Origin: Deinococcus gobiensis I-0
GTDB taxonomy: Bacteria > Deinococcota > Deinococci > Deinococcales > Deinococcaceae
NCBI RefSeq assembly: GCF_000252445.1
Contig: NC_017790.1
Coordinates: 1,780,501 to 1,844,500, forward strand
Direction of reading: 5' to 3'
DNA length: 64,000 nucleotides
The notes under the pieces were generated by a model. It searched no databases, had not been told where the DNA came from, and saw nothing but the letters and a program-made list of their open reading frames with translations. A program made the translations under genes and the position numbers. Shown here piece by piece: positions 57,648 to 64,000 of the stretch. Positions within the stretch are counted from its first letter, which is position 1. The number at the start of each line of letters is the position of its first letter.

Positions 57648-58457
57648 TCAGGCCTGTGCCAGCGCCGCGTTCAGCTCGTCGCGCAGTGTACGCGCCGCCT
57701 CCCGTCCGGCGACCACATCCAGACCGGCGGCGTACTGCACGGCGCGGCTGGCGCTCGCCAGCGCCCCGGTGCCGTCCGAATGGAAGGCGGGGGCCAGATC
57801 GGCCGCCCGCGCGCCCTGTGCTCCCAGACCCGGCAGCAGCAGCAGTGCGCGGGGCATCGCGGCGCGGAACCGGGCGAGGTCGCCGGGATGCGTCGCCCCC
57901 ACCACCGCGCCCACGCTGGCGTACCCGTCCCCGGCTTCCTGCGCGTTCAGGCGGGCGATCTCGGCGGCCACCCGCTCGCTGATTCCCTCGCCCTGGAGGT
58001 CGTCCTGGCCCGGATTGCTCGTCTTGACCAGCACGAAGACGGCTCCCGCATTCGCCCGCGCGGCCTCCACGAAGGGCGTCAGGGTGGCGAAGCCCAGGAA
58101 GGGATTGACCGTCAGGGCGTCTCCGGCGTGCGCTCCCGCGAGCCAGCCCTGGGCGTAGGCGGCGGCCGTCGTGCCGATGTCGCCGCGCTTGCCGTCCAGC
58201 AGCACCGGCAGCCCCAGCGTGCGCGCCTGGGCACAGACCTCCTCGAGCAGCGTGAAGCCCGGCAGTCCCAGCGCCTCGAAAAAGGCGAGCTGCGGCTTGA
58301 CGCACGCGGCGAAGGGCGCGGTGGCCTCCAGCACGTCGAGGGTATGGCTGCGCAGCGCGTCCAGGTCCCGGTACTCGGAGAGGCGGGGATCGAGGCCCAC
58401 GCAGAGCCGGGTCTGGAGGCGGCGGGTGCGGTCGGTCACGGCCTGGGCGAAAGTCAT
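57648..58457 (-). CDS. pyrF: Orotidine 5'-phosphate decarboxylase, type 2
   Basis: 269 residues, the longer type 2 form. It makes UMP from OMP. Catalytic Lys90 is in [22 protein letters not shown] and the late phosphate loop [12 protein letters not shown] are intact. The ATG overlaps the stop of the BKACE-type gene (ATGA), yet TAGCCT (58465-58470) also ends 7 nt before ATG 58455-58457, so it may have its own leaderless promoter inside the upstream gene. Confidence 0.94.
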   Translation of the reverse strand: MTFAQAVTDRTRRLQTRLCVGLDPRLSEYRDLDALRSHTLDVLEATAPFAACVKPQLAFFEALGLPGFTLLEEVCAQARTLGLPVLLDGKRGDIGTTAAAYAQGWLAGAHAGDALTVNPFLGFATLTPFVEAARANAGAVFVLVKTSNPGQDDLQGEGISERVAAEIARLNAQEAGDGYASVGAVVGATHPGDLARFRAAMPRALLLLPGLGAQGARAADLAPAFHSDGTGALASASRAVQYAAGLDVVAGREAARTLRDELNAALAQA

Positions 58458-59191
58458 CGGCGCGAGGCTAACACGGCGCGCGCCGCCTCCACGATGGCGG
58501 CGTTGTCCTGGGCGGGCCGGCCGTCAGGCAGGGTCAGCATGTCCTCCAGCCCGGCGCGGGTCGCGAGGCCCCGTTCGGCGGCGCGGCGCACGAGCGGCCA
58601 CGCGCTGCGGTCCAGCCCGTGCAGCAGCCGAGGCACGCCCGGAGCCACGCCACGCAGGGCCGCCAGCAGGGCGTCGGCCTGGGACAGGGCGGCCTCCTCC
58701 GGCCCGTCGGGCAACTCGGCGAGAATCCGTGTCAGGCGGTCCGTGCCGGGCCAGCCGCGCAACTGCGCCGCCGCTTCCGGTGTCCACACGCCCGCCTCGA
58801 CGCCGATCCTGCCGCCGAGCAGCAGGTCGGCCAACGCCCGTGCGTGCGGCTCGTGGACATTGACCGACACGTAGTCGGGCCGCGCCTGCGGGGGCAGCGC
58901 CAGCCAGGCGCGCGCCGCCGCGAGCTGGCCCTCCACGTCCGGCAGAATCCAGAAACCGCTGGAGATGCCGGCCGGCACCCCCGGGCACGCCGCGCGTACG
59001 GCCCGCAGCGCCGACGCCACGTCGTCGGCCGAGAGGCTCTCCCGGCCCCCGGCGCTGCGGGGGTGCAGGTGCAGGGCCTGCGCGCCCGCCCGCACAGCCG
59101 CGAGGGCCTGCGCCGCCAGTTCGGCGGGCCGCAGGGGCACCGCCGGGTGGTCTGCGGGCGTCCGTGGACCGTTCAGACAGGCCTGAAGCAT
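58454..59191 (-). CDS. BKACE-type beta-keto acid cleavage enzyme (DUF849)
   Basis: 245 residues, short for the family (about 275-310). A TIM-barrel protein that uses acetyl-CoA to cleave beta-keto acids in characterised members. ACLNG, ALHLHPR (metal His-x-His) and SVNVHEP are recognisable, but the N-terminus is abbreviated and the lysine-fermentation context is absent, so the substrate is unknown. Leaderless start: TACAGT (59199-59204) ends 7 nt before ATG 59189-59191. It is followed by pyrF. Confidence 0.75.
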   Translation of the reverse strand: MLQACLNGPRTPADHPAVPLRPAELAAQALAAVRAGAQALHLHPRSAGGRESLSADDVASALRAVRAACPGVPAGISSGFWILPDVEGQLAAARAWLALPPQARPDYVSVNVHEPHARALADLLLGGRIGVEAGVWTPEAAAQLRGWPGTDRLTRILAELPDGPEEAALSQADALLAALRGVAPGVPRLLHGLDRSAWPLVRRAAERGLATRAGLEDMLTLPDGRPAQDNAAIVEAARAVLASRR

Positions 59192-59198
59192 GTCCCGG

Positions 59199-59208
59199 AC
59201 TGTACCCT
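59199..59208. promoter_or_regulatory. Overlapping divergent -10 boxes (BKACE-type / DUF1028)
   Basis: Minus-strand TACAGT is 59199-59204 and plus-strand TACCCT is 59203-59208. They overlap by 2 bp in a 23-bp intergenic gap and end 7 and 6 nt before their start codons. Both genes use leaderless starts, and the two polymerases cannot sit here together. Confidence 0.6.
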
Positions 59209-59211
59209 GCC

Positions 59212-60069
<858 letters not shown>

Positions 60070-60160
60070 TCCGCCGGAGGGGTAGACCCACCCGGAGAGG
60101 CCCTCCCCCCTCCCCCACCCCAGATGGCGTCCCACACGCTTCCTGCACTAAACTCGGCCC

Positions 60161-60628
60161 ATGCGCCTTTCCGCCACCGACGTGTACGCCTTTCAGGCGC
60201 TGGGCTTCCTGGGGCTACAGGACGCCGGGCGCTGGGTCGCCAGCGAGGAGATCAGCGAGGCGACGGGCATCCACCGGCCCTACCTCGTGCGGATTCTCGC
60301 GGCGCTTTCGGCCAAGGGCGTCGTCAAGAGCAAGAAGGGCATCGGCGGGGGCTACGCGCTGGCGCGCAAGCCGCAGCTCATCTCACTGTGCGAGGTCGTG
60401 CGGGCCATCGACGGCCCCGTGGCGCCGCTGTCGTGCATCAGCCTGAACTGGCACGAGGCCTGCCCCGAGGAGGGCCGCTGCCACGTACGCGCCACCGTAT
60501 ATACCCGCATGCGCGACGCCATGCTGGCCGTGTTGCAGGAGTTCAGCGTGGACGACCTCGTGCAGGATGCCCGGCAGGGCGTGGGCTACGGCCACTGCCT
60601 GGGACACCTGCTCAAGCCGGGGGCCTAG
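60161..60628 (+). CDS. Rrf2-family transcriptional regulator
   Basis: 155 residues. A winged helix (about 1-75, with [34 protein letters not shown]) and a cysteine triad Cys92, Cys101, Cys107 ([17 protein letters not shown]) like IscR-type proteins that bind a [2Fe-2S] cluster. It may sense Fe-S status, redox or nitric oxide. It is 1.7 kb upstream of the sulfite reductase operon and could control it (as the related CymR controls sulfur genes). Leaderless: TAAACT (60149-60154) ends 6 nt before ATG 60161. Confidence 0.9.
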   Translation: MRLSATDVYAFQALGFLGLQDAGRWVASEEISEATGIHRPYLVRILAALSAKGVVKSKKGIGGGYALARKPQLISLCEVVRAIDGPVAPLSCISLNWHEACPEEGRCHVRATVYTRMRDAMLAVLQEFSVDDLVQDARQGVGYGHCLGHLLKPGA

Positions 60629-60666
60629 GCGGCCCTCGCCCCCGGCGGCGTCCTCGCCCGGCCCGC

Positions 60667-62064
60667 CTACTCGCCCAGCGCCTGCCCGTTGAGCGTGAGT
60701 CGCCCGTCCGTGAGCTTCAGCTCGGTCGAGAGCTGACCGCCCGCCTCGCGCACGTAGCCTCCGCCCACCAGACCTTCGAGGGTCTGGGTGAGGTCGCCCG
60801 CGCCGCCCCCCAGCGCCGCCAGGTCCTCGATCGCCTGCCGGGGCGCGCGGCCTTCGAGGCGGAGGTCGAGCAGGCCCATCAGGGCGGCGGGCACGGCGGC
60901 CATCCTGCGCAGGTCCTCGGCGCCCCCCTGCGCGAGCTGCTCGGCCAGCCGCTGCGCCGAGGCCTCGCCGGTCAGGACGATCTCGCCGCCCGGCTCGGTG
61001 ACGCTCAGGCGGTCCAGCGTGAGTTTCGGGCTGCCCCGCAGCAGCGCCAGCCCGGCCGCCTCCAGTTCCCTGGTCTGCGCGTCGGTCAGGTCCGGCGTCG
61101 CCCCGGCGCGCGCGCCGTTCTGGACCTCACGCGACACGGCGAGAAGCCGCTGCAGCGCCGCGCGGTCGAGGTGGCGCAGGCCGAGGTCGAGCTGCACGTT
61201 CTTCAGGTCGGTCCCGGCCACCTTCACCTCGGCCACGCCGTACTTCAGCGCCGCGTCGTAGAAGTCGCCGCTCCGGGTGGTCTGCGACGCCACCTTCAGG
61301 CCGCCGAGAGAGACCTCCTGATCCTCTCCCGAGAAACTGAGGCGGTCGGCCGTGAAGGCCATGTCGCCCGTACCGAGCTGGTCGTCCGGGCCGCTGCGCT
61401 GCGTGGTGCCCGCGAGCCTGAAGCCGCTGAAGTCCGCCTTTCCCTCCGGGCCGGCCGAGGTCAGGCCGGGCCAGCCCAGGTCGGTGCTCGTGCGCCCGCC
61501 CTCCACCCGCACGGTGCCGCCCAGCGCCTTCCAGGTCACCGTCTGGCCCTCCTGGGTCGTCTGCCCCTGCGGCACGGTCACGCGGCTCTCGGTGCTGCCG
61601 GCCAGCCCCACCAGGGTATGGATCGCCGGTTTCTCGCCGGGAAACAGCTTCTCGTACTCGGCCTGCATGCCGGCGTCGGCAAAGCGGAAGGTGGTGTCTA
61701 CCGTGGCCTGCCCCACGCCACGCAGTCCTGGCAGCGGCCCGTGCCGGATGTGATTGGTGATGAGCAGGGTCAGAGGTCGGCCTGAATCCGAAGGCGTCTC
61801 CTTGAGGGTCAGGGTCAGGGTCTGGGTGCTGTCGGTCAGGCCCTTGCGGTAGCCGGTCTCGCTCAGGGTGGCGACCCCCGACGAATTGACCTGCGCGGCC
61901 AGTCCCCGGCCGAAGTCCTGGGTGATGGCCTGCGCGCGCCCCGAAAAGACGGCGGTGGCCCCGGCATAGGCCCCGACCAGCAGGGCGGCCCCGAGCGCCA
62001 GGGCGGGCCAGGGCGAACGGCGGCGGGCGGCGCGGCGGGTGCGGAGAGGATTGGGCTGCGTCAT
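60667..62064 (-). CDS. DUF945 (YdgA-like) envelope protein
   Basis: 465 residues. A positive N-terminus and one membrane helix (about 19-40) anchor a long periplasmic beta-rich part. It matches DUF945 family architecture: alternating polar/nonpolar segments with [10 protein letters not shown] and [14 protein letters not shown]. No enzyme motif is seen; the role is unknown. ATG 62062-62064 has AGGAGG (62075-62080) 10 nt upstream. Divergent from sulfite reductase across 297 bp. Confidence 0.8.
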   Translation of the reverse strand: MTQPNPLRTRRAARRRSPWPALALGAALLVGAYAGATAVFSGRAQAITQDFGRGLAAQVNSSGVATLSETGYRKGLTDSTQTLTLTLKETPSDSGRPLTLLITNHIRHGPLPGLRGVGQATVDTTFRFADAGMQAEYEKLFPGEKPAIHTLVGLAGSTESRVTVPQGQTTQEGQTVTWKALGGTVRVEGGRTSTDLGWPGLTSAGPEGKADFSGFRLAGTTQRSGPDDQLGTGDMAFTADRLSFSGEDQEVSLGGLKVASQTTRSGDFYDAALKYGVAEVKVAGTDLKNVQLDLGLRHLDRAALQRLLAVSREVQNGARAGATPDLTDAQTRELEAAGLALLRGSPKLTLDRLSVTEPGGEIVLTGEASAQRLAEQLAQGGAEDLRRMAAVPAALMGLLDLRLEGRAPRQAIEDLAALGGGAGDLTQTLEGLVGGGYVREAGGQLSTELKLTDGRLTLNGQALGE

Positions 62065-62361
62065 CTGGATAGGACCTCCTGAGTCGGGAATGAAGCAGAG
62101 GTGAGAACTGTCTCCTGCAGGGTACGGCCCCGGCGCCGGGAGCGTTCCCTCGTTTGCGGCACGCCCCCCGCGCCCCGCTTATCCAGACAATCTCCCCTGT
62201 CTCCAGGGACGATGGAGGCCTGCGCCCTTGTGCCGGGCAACCCGATAGTTTACCTTTCTGGTCAATGATTGCGCCCGCCCCTGCCCCGTGTCCGTGCTGC
62301 CGACGCCGTCATCTGCCCTGACACCGCTGCACCCCGAACTTTCGCGCCGGAGGCGACCCCC
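62065..62361. other. Gap between DUF945 gene and sulfite reductase gene
   Basis: 297 bp without a gene. It contains the DUF945 ribosome site (62075-62080), the sulfite reductase ribosome site (GGAGG, 62349-62353), a CTTATCCAGA string (62178-62187), a GGGCAACC string (62235-62242), a short CCCTG/CAGGG hairpin (62195-62199, 62204-62208) and a more AT-rich stretch at 62244-62270. No clear promoter hexamer pair was identified. Confidence 0.4.
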
Positions 62362-63935
<1,574 letters not shown>

Positions 63936-63939
<4 letters not shown>

Positions 63940-64000
63940 GCCCCACACGTCCGGAGGGCCGCGTCGTCTGGCTCACCGGCCTGTCGGGCGCGGGCAAGAG
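63936..64000 (+). CDS. cysC: Adenylylsulfate kinase, partial
   Basis: Only 21 complete codons are in the window: the sequence opens with GTG and encodes [13 protein letters not shown], the Walker A of APS kinases. CysC phosphorylates APS to PAPS. The GTG overlaps the sulfite reductase TGA by 4 bp (GTGA), so they are translationally coupled in a sulfate assimilation operon. The rest lies beyond the right edge. Confidence 0.8.

Overview
The window is high-GC (about two thirds G+C), densely coded bacterial chromosome that fits the genus Deinococcus. Three kinds of evidence support this. The gene families are typical: KhpA-RimM-TrmD, a FemAB-type peptidoglycan branching enzyme, a stand-alone ComB-type phosphatase and YkgJ-type cysteine-cluster proteins. 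A fused GH18/deacetylase/glycosyltransferase is also present. Most telling is the promoter style: at least 17 genes have a TANNNT -10 hexamer ending exactly 6-7 nt before the start codon, the layout of leaderless mRNAs known to be abundant in Deinococcus. No rRNA, tRNA, CRISPR array, insertion sequence or prophage gene was recognised. The window reads as core and near-core chromosome.

Layout. 1-3900: a large P-loop ATPase with a repeat-rich C-terminal part (runs off the left edge) and a secreted TPR protein. 3898-7184: envelope precursor genes (lipid kinase, WecB epimerase, WecA/MraY-type transferase). 7228-11206: upp, an APH-family kinase, a GAF-HD protein divergent from a YkgJ-type protein, and gluconokinase. 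11256-17739: methylmalonyl-CoA mutase, a PPC-domain protein, a PEBP lipoprotein, rpe-comB and a thiolase. 17834-23592: exopolysaccharide-type genes, with a GT2 and a three-domain GH18+NodB+GT2 protein. 23650-25643: a two-component system. 26279-29489: a FadB-type beta-oxidation protein divergent from a quinone oxidoreductase. 29500-34164: a dispersed repeat copy, a FemAB-like transferase, a secreted parvulin and a secreted alpha-amylase. 34205-39883: a four-gene overlapping operon, smpB - degenerate amidase - GerMN protein - smc. 39987-43724: SDR, methyltransferase, small membrane protein and icd. 43921-44169: a small hydrophilic stress-type protein. 44266-50476: a complete oligopeptide ABC transporter. 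50927-53631: secG, a LON-domain protein and khpA-rimM-trmD. 53840-57632: truD, a secreted protein, a DUF3293 protein and an AlbA/HATPase protein. 57648-60628: pyrF and a BKACE-type enzyme divergent from a DUF1028 gene, then an Rrf2 regulator. 60667-64000: a DUF945 protein divergent from sulfite reductase and cysC (cut by the right edge).

How the genes fit together. The thiolase, FadB-type protein, methylmalonyl-CoA mutase and quinone oxidoreductase make a fatty-acid / propionyl-CoA catabolic set spread over 18 kb. The envelope theme recurs: WecA/WecB precursor synthesis, two exopolysaccharide glycosyltransferases, a FemAB branching enzyme, an amidase-derived protein and the peptide transporter. 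RNA and translation genes (smpB, khpA, rimM, trmD, truD) sit in two blocks. The sulfite reductase-cysC pair starts an assimilatory sulfate reduction operon, and an Rrf2 regulator lies 1.7 kb upstream.

Overlooked on a simple reading: the leftmost gene has no stop codon inside the window, so it is hidden under spurious opposite-strand frames. The points most worth following are the tight leaderless promoter spacing, including a divergent pair whose two -10 boxes overlap by 2 bp, the amidase homologue that has lost its zinc histidines, a dispersed ~200-bp repeat present twice, and a hairpin-rich, relatively AT-rich 450-bp gap at 50477-50926.
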